Source: Wyeomyia smithii (lineage: Eukaryota; Arthropoda; Insecta; Diptera; Culicidae). Taken from it: a stretch of DNA of 64,000 nucleotides. The notes below the pieces were generated by a model. It was not told the DNA's origin and did not search any database. It saw nothing but the letters and a program-made list of their open reading frames with translations. The stretch covers positions 268,304,760-268,368,759 of the forward strand of contig NC_073696.1 of assembly GCF_029784165.1 (NCBI RefSeq), read 5' to 3'. The stretch's first letter is position 1, and every line of letters starts with the position of its first letter. Shown piece by piece: positions 12,977 to 28,000 of this stretch. Position numbers and translations under genes: made by a program.

Positions 12977-13667
12977 CCGTGGAATGGGGTGAAATTGATC
13001 AGTGGGGTGAATTTGATCACCTGAAAATTCGTGATAAAAAATAGTTATCAAAAGATATTGCTCTTACAACACTAGGCAATGTTAACGTGTCCATAAACGC
13101 AACTTTTGCATGATTCACATACCTGTCAAAGTGCGATTTTTCATATTTTCGAAAAATTCTTCTAACTCAGTCAAAACTCAATCGAATTTGATCAAACAAG
13201 TTTCCAAATAACAAAAAAAGTATTGAATTCACTTGGAGTAATCTTAGTTGAGGGTTAATTACGTTAAATTTGGAGAAGTGAGTAAAGTTTGATAAAAGCT
13301 CAAAAAATTTAATTTTCAACAATGATCATTCCATACCATTTTTTCCATTTTCCATTTTTTTTTTTACCATTTTCAGTACAGAAATCATCATTTATCTTTA
13401 GCATATCGAAAAAACAAGAACATTGCCAAAATAATGTATGGATTACAATGGTGAATAATTTCATCCCAATTTACCTCATAGTACCTCATAGAATTATCGA
13501 ATTTATTTCATGAAGTAGACGATAGAAATTTCACTAATAGCCATAGGGGTTTACTGGAGCACATATCAGTACTTGTTTTAAAATTATACTATTTCGGGAA
13601 AAATGTACATGAAGCTAGTTGATTGGAAATTGTTATAAAAATTGATCAATTTCACCCCGTTACATGG
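12977..13667. mobile_element. TA-flanked MITE (Tc1/mariner-like ends)
   Basis: The ends are inverted: CCGTGGAATGGGGTGAAATT on the left, and on the right the complement of CCATGTAACGGGGTGAAATT. Each is flanked by TA (12975-12976 and 13668-13669). Length 691 bp, no transposase. A TA duplication and long terminal inverted repeats suit a non-autonomous Tc1/mariner element. Confidence 0.75.
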
Positions 13668-13689
13668 TACCGATAAATAGAATTATGGA

Positions 13690-15240
13690 TTTCTATAATC
13701 ATAACTGCGCAGTTGGTGAATTTACAATGTTGCGGAATTGACGAAATGAATAAATTAAATGTTGACTTGGAAGTTTCAAAATATTATTCATAAGTTGAAA
13801 GTATTTAATAAAAAGTTTTGAATTCTGAATCCTAAAATACAAATCCCAAACTTTATATCCGAAATCAAAAATCCTACATACAAGGTCCTTAATCATAACT
13901 GCTAAATTTTAAATTCAAAATTCCAAATCCTGAATCCCTAATATTTAATATTAGATTGTCAATACTGAATCCTAACAACGATATCAAGAACACTTCTCTC
14001 TCTACTCTTACTGAATTAACAATGGAGTGGAAATGAAATACGAATTTTCGAATTTCGCTTAGAAGTAGTGCTCAAAAGTTTCGTATTCTCGAAAACCTCC
14101 AAAATTTCAATTCAGTTGGACTATGGGAACACGTGCCTCAAAGTGGTCAAAGTTTCACGAAAACTCTGGATCCTAAATCATAAATCCTAAACCCTTAATA
14201 CTATATCCTAAGTTCCTTATAGTGAATCTGGATCCACTAAAATACTATATCCCAAATTTTCTAATCCCTTACAATAAATCTCAGACCCTGGATACTAAAT
14301 CCTACAACCTGATTGCCCAAACGCAAATCATAAGTCCTAAATAACAAATGTATTCTAGAGGGCGAGGATACCAATAATTATTATCTAATATATTCATTTA
14401 TAGTTTTAGAAAACGATGTAACTTTTCCACATAAATGTGGTCGATGAAATGTTGACTTGAAAAAAATCAGAAATCGAAAGTTTTAGTCATGAGTTTTGAA
14501 ATCTCAATCCAAATACTCAAATCCTAAATCTGAAATCCAAAACTTTTATTCTTAACTTCTAAATTTTTAAATTCAAACCTCTAAAGCATAAATCCTGAAT
14601 CCTAAATATTCAACCCTGGAATCTAATTACTGAATCCGAAGTCCAAAGTTTCGAAACATTAAGTATTAATTGAAGGATTAACTATGCATTTTGCATTTTG
14701 AATCCTGAAATTCAACTCGCAAAACTTAAATCCAGAATCCTAAACACAATATTTTAATTTTTAAACCCTCATACTAGATTTCATATCCTGAATCCTAAAT
14801 CCTGTATCCTGAATCCTACATTTCAAATCCTAAGTCCCAAACTCCAAAGTCTTTATTCTTAATACTCTTTCCCAGATCTCGGATCCTAAATCCTGAAACA
14901 AGCCTTTTTAATCCGAACCATGGATCCTAAGCTCTAAATCCTAAATACTATATCACGATTAATTGATCTCTTATACTAAACATCAAATCCAGGGTTTTGA
15001 ATCCTAAATCCCAAGTACTAGGTCTTAGATACTGAGTTCTAAATTTTAAATCCTCTTTACCAAATACTAAACCGTAAATTGTAAATGTTGATCACTTAAT
15101 CCCAAACCAAAAATTTTCAATCCATAATCAATAATCCCAAATTATGAATCACAAATTCTAGATCCTAAAGCCTAAGTCCTAAATTTTATATACCTAATCC
15201 TTAACCCTAAATCAAAAATCCTGCATCCGAGCTAGGTCGT
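13690..15240. repeat. Degenerate array of AATCCTA-like short repeats
   Basis: About 1.5 kb is built from loosely periodic words such as AATCCTAAATCCTGAATCC, with period about 7-8 but no two long identical stretches. No coding sequence. Resemblance to the telomere-type words CCTAA/CCCTAAA is superficial. Confidence 0.7.
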
Positions 15241-15250
15241 CTGTGGAGGT

Positions 15251-17373
15251 TAGGGCGCCAATCATCGTATGGAAAAAAAGTGACCAGAAAATTCCAAAAA
15301 AAAAACCCTATACAAAATGATCACCTGCTCGAAAAAACACCCTGTGCAAAATTTCAGCTCAATCGGACTTAAATGGGGTGACGCAAAGCGATTGAAGTTT
15401 GGCTCTTTTGAAAACAGAAAAATCACCCAAGGGGGTACGTGAAACTTCGGTTTTCAAAATATTTTTTTTGATGCCAAATGACTTAAAAACGCATGAAACG
15501 TCGAGAATTGGTGCCATCTGAAAAAAAAATTTTTTGTAAAAATTTACTCTCTGGGACTAAGTCGTTTTTTTAATTGTGGAAGGCGTAGTTCAAATTGTTT
15601 AGAATTTATCTTTTGTAATTGATCCCTAGTCTCTCGAAATAGCTTGTATAATGATATACACTATAACTAGTATCGAATACATTATGTTTCATTAGGGTGG
15701 TTCATTTATTCGACATAGGGTGGTTCATAATATTGTGTAAAAATGAGTATAAAATGAAAAAAATCACTTTTCACTGAATACCAATAGAAAAAATCCTGAA
15801 ATATAATATTTGTTATATCATGTCGTTAGGGTGGCAATGTTGAATTGGAAAAATTTTAAGTAAAATGGCAAAATATTACAAAACAAATTTACAAAATGTA
15901 TCAAACTACTCTGTGCAAAAAAAATAATTATCTCAACCAAAATTAAGATTGTGTATCGTGGAAAATGTTGAATGCTTTCATATCATTTGCAAAATCACAC
16001 ACGGGAGGTACATGGAATTTTATTATTTGAAAAATGTTTTCGATTCCATTTGTCTTAAACTTTTAAATGAAACGGTGGAAACTGATGGAATATGTTATAT
16101 TGCTTCGTTTAAAAAATCTTCTCTCTTAAGCACTTGCACTCGTCTTTCGAATGTTGTACCAGACAATTTATTCGTTTTATTTACCACAATAATGTCCTTT
16201 GCCAACACTTGATTGAACACACAGTGCTCTGGCTTATATAATCGGACAATAGACTGTATCGATGTTATTCAGTGATAATGAGAGTATAGGGATCTCAATC
16301 AGACGCGCAACAAAATTGACTCGTTGTTTCTGGGTTTGCGTCGTTTTGACAGTTCGACCATACATTTTCTGTCAAGTTTACATCATCAGAAGGTGAACGT
16401 GCCCATTGGCTGGAACTTTGCATAGACGTTTTTATTGGCAAAAGAAGCCATTTTATGCTATTGGTTTAATTTATTGAAACACAACTCATTTTTGAAAAAC
16501 TATTGGAAAATGCTATTTCGGATAGGTATTGATCATTACAAAAATTTTTAGAGCCAACACGGTTCGTTTGAGCGGTGTGACATCTTCGGCAAAGTTGTAG
16601 TTGTTTGTTTTTCAAAAAAAAAAAAATACACTCTAAAAACAAATTACAAATTTAAAAATAATTAAAGAATGTTATAAATTAATTATCGAAATCAGCCCAT
16701 TTAAAAAAACTGATTTTTTTTTATAAAAACTACGAAAGTTTTCCTGAACAACGAAACCGGCCATGGAGAAATCAGAAAAAAAGCTATATTTTTTAAATTT
16801 ATTTTTTTTTTCACAGGGTACATGAATGGACTGGCTTCATTGTTTTGGTAATCTTTCGTAGGTTTTATTAAAAAAATCAAGTTTTTAAAAATTGACTCCT
16901 TTTGAATAATTAATTTTTAATCTTTCTTCTAACTTTTGAACGAATAATTTTTTGGGTGTAATTTTTTTTGGAAAGACTGAATTATTATCTACAACTTTGT
17001 CGAAGACGTCACACCAATCAAACGAACCGAAGAGCTTTTTTTATTTTATACTCATTTTTACACAATATTATGAACCACCCTATGCCGAATAAATGAACCA
17101 CCCTAATGAAACATAATGTATTCGATGCTAGTTATAGTGTATATCATTATACAAGCTGTTTCGAGAGACTAGTGATCAATTTCAAAAGATAAAAGATAAA
17201 TTCTGGGTGATTTTTCGGTTTTCAAAAAAGCCAAACTTCAATCGCTTTGCGCCACCCCATTTTAAGTTCGATTGAGCTGAAATTTTGCACAGGGTGTTTT
17301 TTCGTGCAGTGAACATTTTGTATAGGGTTTTTTTTTTTTGAAATTCGAGATGACCATTTTGGCTGGCACCCTA
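15251..17373. mobile_element. hAT-like fold-back element, 2123 bp, with 8-bp duplication
   Basis: The element runs from TAGGGCGCCA to TGGCACCCTA and is flanked on both sides by GTGGAGGT (15243-15250 and 17374-17381). The arms (about 15251-15780 and 17035-17373) are long inverted copies sharing CACCCTGTGCAAAATTTCAG, GCAAAGCGATTGAAGTTTGG and TTAGGGTGGTTCATTTATTC. The left arm carries about 140 bp absent from the right. The centre contains a copy of the repeat seen at 11320-11700 and AT-rich sequence, with no transposase. The 8-bp duplication suits hAT elements. Confidence 0.8.
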
Positions 17374-17399
17374 GTGGAGGTCCCGCAGGTCATTCTCCA

Positions 17400-17860
17400 C
17401 TTACTTAATCCGTGACATCTTGCTCGCTGCGCGCCTCGTCGCCACCTCTTTAGTCGAGTCGTTATCTAGAACCTTTCCTACCGCTTGACATCCTTCCGAT
17501 TTTGAAATTTGAACTATGAGTGGTTCTCCCAGCAGCTGACGCAACTCGTGGTTCATTCGTCTCTGCCATGATTCATCTACCATCTGCACACAACTGCAGA
17601 TGGCACGTAGTACCTTCCGTTCAAAACTCTCAAGTCCTTTTCGAGCATGATCCAAGTTGCATGACCGTAGAGGACTACCGGTTCGATTCACTTTTTGTGC
17701 GGCAGCTAATTCTGTTCAAGCGGAGCTTCTTCCGGAGTCCAAAGTAGACACGATTTCTTGCCATAAGGCGTCAGCGAGTTTCTCTGCTAGGGTCAGTAGT
17801 CACCAATGAACACAGGTACACGAGCTGGTCTAACACTTCACCTTCGCTAATGTGAATTCG
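17400..17860 (-). mobile_element. Decayed RTE-type LINE, C-terminal fragment
   Basis: Minus-strand reading gives RNRVYFGLRKKLRLNRIS in one frame. After a frame change it gives LESFERKVLRAI, then QRRMNHELRQLLGEP and IVQISKSEG. These correspond in order to the C-terminal region after the reverse transcriptase of RTE-clade elements (FERRVLR...RRMN.EL...EP.IV). The 96-codon open part is 17691-17401. It abuts the target duplication of the hAT-like fold-back at 17374-17381. Confidence 0.7.
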
Positions 17861-17917
17861 TGGTGGAGGTGATTCTCCAAATCGGTGCTTAAATTTTATC
17901 CAACATATCAGATCTCC

Positions 17918-18108
17918 CAGATAGTCTCATAGCTAGCCTATCAAGCCAGTCGTTGTAGATTCGAGTATCGGCTCGGGAGAGACTGTTAGTATCAAAAGGA
18001 TCGTAGCGTGGCAAGTGTCCTGAACACTGAACACTTGGCTGCGAAGTCTGTGTATCAATAAACAGAAGATCGAGTTTGAATCGAAATGTGCACCAAGGCT
18101 TTGCTTTT
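17918..18108 (+). mobile_element. tRNA-derived SINE, copy 1
   Basis: A diverged copy of the SINE at 50606-50812. It has CAGATAGTCTCATAGC at its head, box B-like GATTCGAGTATCGG, the body motif GGATCGTAGCG, and the tail GCACCAAGGCTTTGCTTTT. No target duplication is recognisable. Confidence 0.75.
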
Positions 18109-18161
18109 GGTATCTATGGTTTGGACTATTGAAAATTGAGAATTGATTCGAGAATTGACAA

Positions 18162-20594
<2,433 letters not shown>

Positions 20595-21962
20595 TTAAAA
20601 ATAAATATTGGAAAGTAAAAACTTGATAACCAAAATTCAGAATCCAGATCCGAAACTCCAAAATAACATACCAAAATAAAATAAAATCAAACCATGAAAT
20701 AAAAACCATACTTTCAGTAGGCAAAAATAGATTTTAGAAGCCAAAGTTCCTGTATCAGAAATCAAAGTTCGAGAGTCGAATGTCATAAGTGTGAACTCAT
20801 TAAAATTCAACTGTAAAATCCAACATACAACAACTGCCGTCTGTTATCTGAATTCCTTTCCTTATTAGTCCAGAATGGTCTAATGGTCCAGAATTCGTGT
20901 TACCAAACTTTAAACCAAAATCTGGAAGTCGGATAGTGCAGAAAGGTCCAAATCATACAAAAACAAAACTGGCGCCAATCTGGCAAGATTTTCACGATAT
21001 TTCTTTTAGGGGAGAATATCTTCCTAGTAGTTTAATTGGCCATGCCATCTGGATGAGGAAATTTTTTTCAAGCCACACCTTATGTCCATGTTCATATTCG
21101 CATCCTCGTAAAATTACAAACATTGGCTACTTTCCTAAACTTAAAATGCAAGTCATATGACAAAAAATGTAATTAGTTCGTAAAGTAAGTCGTAAGTTCA
21201 AGTCGCCAATCGTTTATCATACATTCAATGACAAAATTATTAAAAAGTTATTAATTTTGGAACAAAAAAACATTAAAAAAAATTAAATCGAGAAAGCCAA
21301 CAAACAACAAAAAGGAGCCAAGCTGAAATTTCCCATTTGTCCTCCGCTGAATCCAGACCCGAATGCTACGGCGGGGAATAAAGGCGAACGATCGAAGTGA
21401 CTCGTTGTCGCATACAGCAGCACACAGAGAACAATCTTCGAAATTAATTATTTCCCTCATCCAGCCACCGGATGTTACCCTATAATTATTCATAAGTGCA
21501 ACACGACTTGCCAGCCGCTTTACCCCGTGAACTGTGGCATATGCAAAGCAGGCTCGCTAAAGGCTGCTTGCTTGCTTGTTTGTTCACAGACTCCAACAAG
21601 AAAGGGGGGAGGAGGGGGTGAAGCGTTTGCTGCTTTTGTTGTTGGCTGACACTTCTTTGGCCTGCGGTTGGATGACGGTTGTGGTGGTGGTGGTGGTGAC
21701 GGGTTTGGGCCGATGTGGAATAGCACAAGTAGCAAACACATGGGGTTAATTAAAAATTAAATATTTTGGGAGAGCGAGGAAAATTGATATTGCTGCACAA
21801 TATTGTAATTTTCTCCCGTTAGGGTGCATAAATTTGCTGCAGTGCTGCTGGAATAAAGCGACGCATTTTCCCGCTTTGTTCACCAAGGATTCGCAGACGT
21901 GATTATAGAGTCAGTGAATGTATTTTCGGAGGAAATAATAACTGTTCTGAATAATTGCCGCG
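20595..21962. other. Intergenic/3' flank of GILT, no gene recognised
   Basis: AT-rich up to 21290, then GC-richer sequence adjoining the GILT stop codon. No canonical AATAAA is visible on the minus strand in the first 250 nt after the stop, so the polyadenylation site is not assigned. Short open frames here show no family signature. Confidence 0.4.
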
Positions 21963-22055
21963 CTACAATGTCTTCTGGAATTTTCTCGCGTACTCCTGCC
22001 GGAAGGTTCGATCGAACCGGTGCAGCCATTCGTTCTGTTCGAAGATATCGTACTT
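21963..22055 (-). CDS. GILT: GILT exon 4 (residues 194-223)
   Basis: Starts KYDIFEQNEW after the acceptor TTTCATTCCAG and ends at TAG. Thirty charged and aromatic residues without cysteine. Placement depends on the exon 3 donor and is slightly less certain than exons 1-3. Confidence 0.85.
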   Translation of the reverse strand, partial: KYDIFEQNEWLHRFDRTFRQEYARKFQKTL

Positions 22056-25000
22056 CTGGAATGAAATCAGAGAGAAAGAGGAAATTAAGGCTTAAGTGGA
22101 AAACCACACTTGGAGCACACTTTTCCTACCCCATCCACCTCGATGGTTGGAACGAATGACAGTGGAGTGGCAACGCGATTTGTTTCATCGGAAAAGCGTT
22201 TGAAAAGGGCCGCACCTTCTGCTCCACGGGAACAGGCTGTAATTGTGGACTTTTTCTCTTGATTTTGTTCCATACACTGCGAGAAAAAATATAAACGGAT
22301 ATTATCGGAAAACAGACACTTTCGAGGCAAATCTTTACTGTATTGAATGAGGATCGCATACTTTCCATCAGACAGCCGATCACCGGAAAGGCCTTCTCGA
22401 AAGGTAAATTATTCAGCACGCAACCGTGCATGATGTTAAGGGCGCATTCTGTTCGACCATGCTGACAGTGGTATCGAGGAGGGTTGGTGTCTTCGATCTA
22501 CAATCGATTAAAATAGTTTACGTGAAAAGGTTGGTTTTAAGTAAGGCTACCGATCATTGATATAGAATAAATTTCTTAGAAGTTTCCCAGTATTACAGCA
22601 TTACTCATATAAAATTATTACATATACAGTTTGGTTTGTGAACAATGATTTGTTCAAATCAATCACTGTTCAAAGAAAACATTTAATGAAAGAAACAAAA
22701 CAACGAAATGGTTTGGACAAACATGAAACGAGACTTAGAAATAATCCGGACTTTCAACAAAATTTCGAGTTTATATTTATGCAGGATGAGAAGCTTATAA
22801 AAAAATAAGAATGAGAAAAAATGTAGCGTAGACAATTTTTTTATTATCTTTTAGCCTTGGGCTTCGTATAAACTGTCTCTCAATGTTAATTGTTCAAAAC
22901 TTAAATCCGTCTTTGTTGTTTCAGAAAAAAAACTATTGCTGTATGACTATGAAAACCGACTTTTTTGTCTCGACAGAAAACTTTTCTTCCGCCATTACTG
23001 ATTTTTCTTCCGCGTACCCCCTGGAGGCTTTCGCTGCCTTCGTTAAATTGAACCACCGCACAGCCATCGCTAAACTATAAAAACTCGGGATCAACGGGAA
23101 CCTTTTGCAATGGTTCTAGACGTATATCACCGATCGCCATCTAACCGTTGCTGTCTATTGATACGTTTAGAGCCTCTGTCAGTCCGTAAAGACACCGCCA
23201 GAGCATAGTACACCACAGACCACACCACAGACGCATCGACTCTCTCAGAGAAGGTGATTATAAATGTTCAGTGACCGAGGTTTTTCTACGAAGTTCTAAC
23301 ACTCGGCTACGGTACTTTCACGAAACAAAAGCCCTCGGCTCCGGTGTTTGCCGAAGTTTGAGGCACCGGGGCCGAAAATATTACACTGACACTGGCTCCG
23401 GTGTTTCAAGTTTTGCTCTCCGTGCCGTCTGTATAACACTAACACTAATGTCGAATTCGTTTTTACGACAGGACTATACCGTCCCTGACTACAATTTGCA
23501 GCTGAAAAAAAAACACCTTCCGAGCAGTTGCAATGGTGTGCGTAATAACAGAGGTAGCTGTCACTTTTGTTTTGGTTATTATCGTTATTGTCTTTTTGTC
23601 TCGTTTGTGCTACTGTACGAAAAATTTGCCAATTTACTGAAAATGACAAAATAACAAAATAAAATAAATTAAATCCAACCTGATGATTGACACGCGAAAA
23701 ACGATTATCAAAGCAAACCGATTTTGACACTTTTTGAAGTAGAATACTTCTCTCAGGAAGTTCGGCTACATAGGGATGTGAAATGAAAATCTAAAACCGA
23801 AAAAAGTGAAGAATATGTCCAATTTAAAATGCTAATAAATCGGTTAGTATTCGATGGATTTCCTTCGTTTGTACAGCAATAGATAGAATAGAAGATTCTT
23901 TCCAAAAGAAGTAAATGTAATTTTATTATTCACACTATTGTACTATTGAAAATAGTCAAGCCTTGTCAAAACGAAAAATTCGACCACTGATTGGTCGTTA
24001 TATGATTGCTTCCCAAGCACGGTCGACAGAATCATATACCTTGCAATTTGAAACGTGCTATTTGGCCTATAAAAGAGCCTGTATCAGCCGAAGCCTCTCA
24101 TAATAGTTCTAGACAGCGACAACAGCAGTCATCCTCCCTTAGCAGCAGCACTAACAGTGCAGTGGATCAAGGTTGTTAATACGATAGATTATCGTCGATA
24201 ATCGTCTTCGCCGTTACCGATAACGTATGGTATCCACATCCCTGTCACGAACGTCATCCCCATCAGCGTTGCCAGGTATCCAGATTTAGCTGGATTATCC
24301 AGATTTTTGAACATGTATCCAGGTAGACAGCTTTGATGTCCAATTATCCAGATTTTTCATGGATGATCCAGATTTTATCCAGATTTTATTTTCTCTGTTC
24401 CGCAAAAAGGTCATCACTTCAATTTTGGCGCGAAATTTTGCAATTTTGTCACCTCAAATTTTGCGTACCCCAAGACTTTTATTCGAAAAATTAACCTTTC
24501 ACCCCACGAAATGACTGCCAGATTTTTTCCAGATTTTTTTTTTGCCTTTTCCAGATTTATGAAAAAATGACCTGGCAACGCTGATCCCCATACATTTCGC
24601 TTGAAGCCGTTTTTCTCTGGCTCTCTGGCTTGATTATACGTCAAAAGGCTGTCAGTGCTTGCGAAACAGCGGATTAAGCACCGTCCATGCGAGATCAACT
24701 GTTGCTGCAAGTGGTGTGAAGAAATGCAGAAAGCGAAACACGATTGTTTTGTTTTGAACGTTTTATGGATTTTGTGCAGGTGTCACGTTCACGTCATGAT
24801 CACGTTCAAACATGTTTCAACACGTTCCGGCTAGCCCTACATTCAATATAGTTAGAAGCACGCAACAAATCCGTACAGTAACACATGCGGCACAATGAAA
24901 GGAGCTTATGACCATATTGCCAACCGTAGCGCCAACATCATCGGCGGCAGCTTCAGGAAACTGTTGCCATGACATCGGTCTGATGGTATCGCTATTGACG

Positions 25001-28000
25001 ATGACGATACCGTCTTCAAACTTTAACGATATCGGCGATAATGGTAGTCACTAGACGTTATCAGCTCACTAACGCCTTATGCCAGTTTTGTCTGCTGTGG
25101 TAGCGAGTGGTGTACGACTTGATCAAAAAGCAGGCACGGGATGAGGAAACGTTTTTTCACTTCGGAGGATTGGAGACGAAACATCACTAGGCAACTGGAA
25201 GAAACTTTTCCTTATTTATTTATGTTTCGCTTCTCATCAGGAAAACATTTTTTTCAGTTTTGATTGTTATAGCTTATGAGGCCCTTTTTAAAACACAAAT
25301 TCGAATAGTAAGGTATGTAGCATTGTCATATTTGCATTTAAAATGCATCTAAATGATATATCTAATAAAGCAAAAGATGGTATTGCAGTGGATGGTAATA
25401 AAAAAACGTTTTTTTTTAAGGGGGGATTTGTTAGTAGCTTAGGTATTTATGATAAATATTAGTAAATAATGAGTATGTGTGTCCAATCACAAATGGTGAC
25501 TTCTCAACACTGTTAGAAATTTGTAATTTTAATTGTTAGGATTTGTTTGCTTTCGCAATTAAGACTTATCATTCGTAGGGATTTAAACCTACTTGTCAGG
25601 AAAGGGGAAGTAAACTTACAACTAACTTAATTGCTAACTTATTGGCTATAAAGAGAGCTTATCGTAGCAATTGAGGATTGCAACGATTTTTGTCGAAAAT
25701 TGTTAATAATTTTATTTGACATAGCTTCTAATGGTTCAACACCAGTAAGTCTATGTAATTCGAGTGTACCAAACCAAGGAGGACGCTTCAAAATCATTTT
25801 CAGAATTTTATTCTGAATCCTTTGGAGCGTTTTCTTCCTTGTTGAACAGCAACTTCACTAGATCGGTACAGCATAAAGCATTGCTGGTCTAAAAATTTGT
25901 TTGTAAATCAAAAGTTTGTTCTTTAAACAAAGTTTAGAATTCCTGTTAATGAGAGGATATAAACATCTCGTATATTTGATGCACTTGGCTTGTATACTCT
26001 CAATGTGCTCTTTGAAAATAAGTTTTTTATCATGAATTAGTCCCAAGTACTTAACCTTGTCGGACCAACTTAAAATAACCCCATTCATCTTGACAACGTG
26101 ATTATTGTTTGGCTTGAGGAAAGAAGCTCTGGGCTTATGCGGAAAAATTATCATTTGAGTTTGAGAAGCATTGGGAGAGATTTTCCACTTTTGCAAGTAG
26201 AAAGAAAAAATATCTAAACTTTTCTGCAATCGACTGCTTATGACACGAAGACTTTTTCCTTTTACGGAAATGCTTGTGTCATCGCAGAACAATGACTTTG
26301 TGCATCCTGGAGGCAAATCAGGAAGATCTGAAGTGAATATGTTGTACAGGACTGGACCCAAGACTGAACCTTGAGGTACACCTGCTCTGACAGGAAATCT
26401 ATCAGATTTTGAATTCTGATAGACAACCTGCAGAGTTCGATCAGTAAGATAATTTTTTAAAATTTTGATTAGGAAAATTGGAAAATTAAAAGTTTGCAAT
26501 TTCGCAATCAAACCTTTATGCCAAACACTGTCGAATGCTTTTCCTATGTCTAAAAGAGCAGCTCCAGTGGAATAACCTTCAGATTTGTTAGCTCGTATCA
26601 TATTAGTAACTCTGAGCAATTGATGAGTTGTGGAATGCCCATGGCGAAATCCAAACTGTTCATTTGCAAAAATTGAATTTTCGTTGATGTGTGACATCAT
26701 TCTGTTAAGAATAACTCTCTCAAACAGTTTACTTATTGAAGAAAGCAAACTGATTGGTCGATAACTTGAAACTTCAGCTGGGTTCTTATCCGGTTTTAAA
26801 ATGGGAGTAATTTTTGCATTTTTCCATAATTTGGGAAAATATGCAATTTTGAAGCAGCAATTGAAAATTTTCACTAAAAATTCCGTTGTGCTCTCAGGGA
26901 GATGTTTGATTAGTATATTAAAGATTCCATCGTCACCAGGTGCTTTCATATTTTTGAAATTTTTAATAATTGATTTAATCTCATTCAAGTTGGTTTCAAT
27001 TATTTCTGCAGGTAAAAAATTCTGGGAAGAAATTAAATCAAATTGACGTGTGACTTCATTTTCAATTGGACTCACAAAATTCAAATTTGAGTTATGAACA
27101 CTCTCAAACTGCTGAGCAAGTCTTTGAGCCTTTTGTTCATTGGATACAAGATAACGTTCACCATCTTTTAAAACTGGAATAGGCTTTGAAGGTTTCTTAA
27201 GAATCTTCGACAGCTTCCAAAATGGTTTTGAATATGGTTTCAAGTTTTCAACTTTAGTCTCAAAATTTTGATTACTCAGAAGAGTAAATCTATGCTTAAT
27301 CTCTTTCTGTAAATCTTTATAAATAGTTTTAAAAACAGGGTCACGAGAACGTTGATGTTGACGTCTGCGGACATTTTTCAAACGAATTAGAAGTTGAAGA
27401 TTTTTGTCAATTATTGATGAATCAAATTTCACTTGAGCCTTTGGAACAGAATAATTCCTGGCATCAACAATTGCACATTTTAATGCTTCCAAAGCGGAAT
27501 CAATATTCACTTCGTTTTGCAAATCAAGCTCATTATTGAAATTTCTCTCAATATGAGTTTTGTATCCTTCCCAATTAGCCTTGTTATAATTAAAAACAGA
27601 GCTAATAGGGTTTAAAACTGATTCATGTGATAAAGAAAAAGTTATTGGAAGATGGTCAGAATCAAAGTCAGCATGTGTGATTAAATCACTACATACATGA
27701 CTTTGATCTGTTAGCACCAAATCAATTGTTGAAGGGTTTCTTACAGAAGAAAAGCATGTAGGACTATTCGGAGACAAAATAGAATAGTATCCTGAAGAAC
27801 AGTCATTGAATAAAATTTTGCCATTGGAATTACTTTGAGAATTACTCCATGAACGATGTTTAGCGTTAAAATCGCCGATTATGAAAAATTTCGAACGATT
27901 TCTGGTGAGTTTTTGTAAATCACCTTTAAAATAATTTTTGAGCTCGCGTGTGCATTGAAATGGTAAATATCCTGCGGCAATAAATAAAATCCCAAGTTCA

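Noticed and set aside
13690..15240. Interstitial telomere array
   Set aside because: Words are degenerate and of mixed period; no run of a true telomere repeat is present, and mosquitoes do not use short telomerase repeats.
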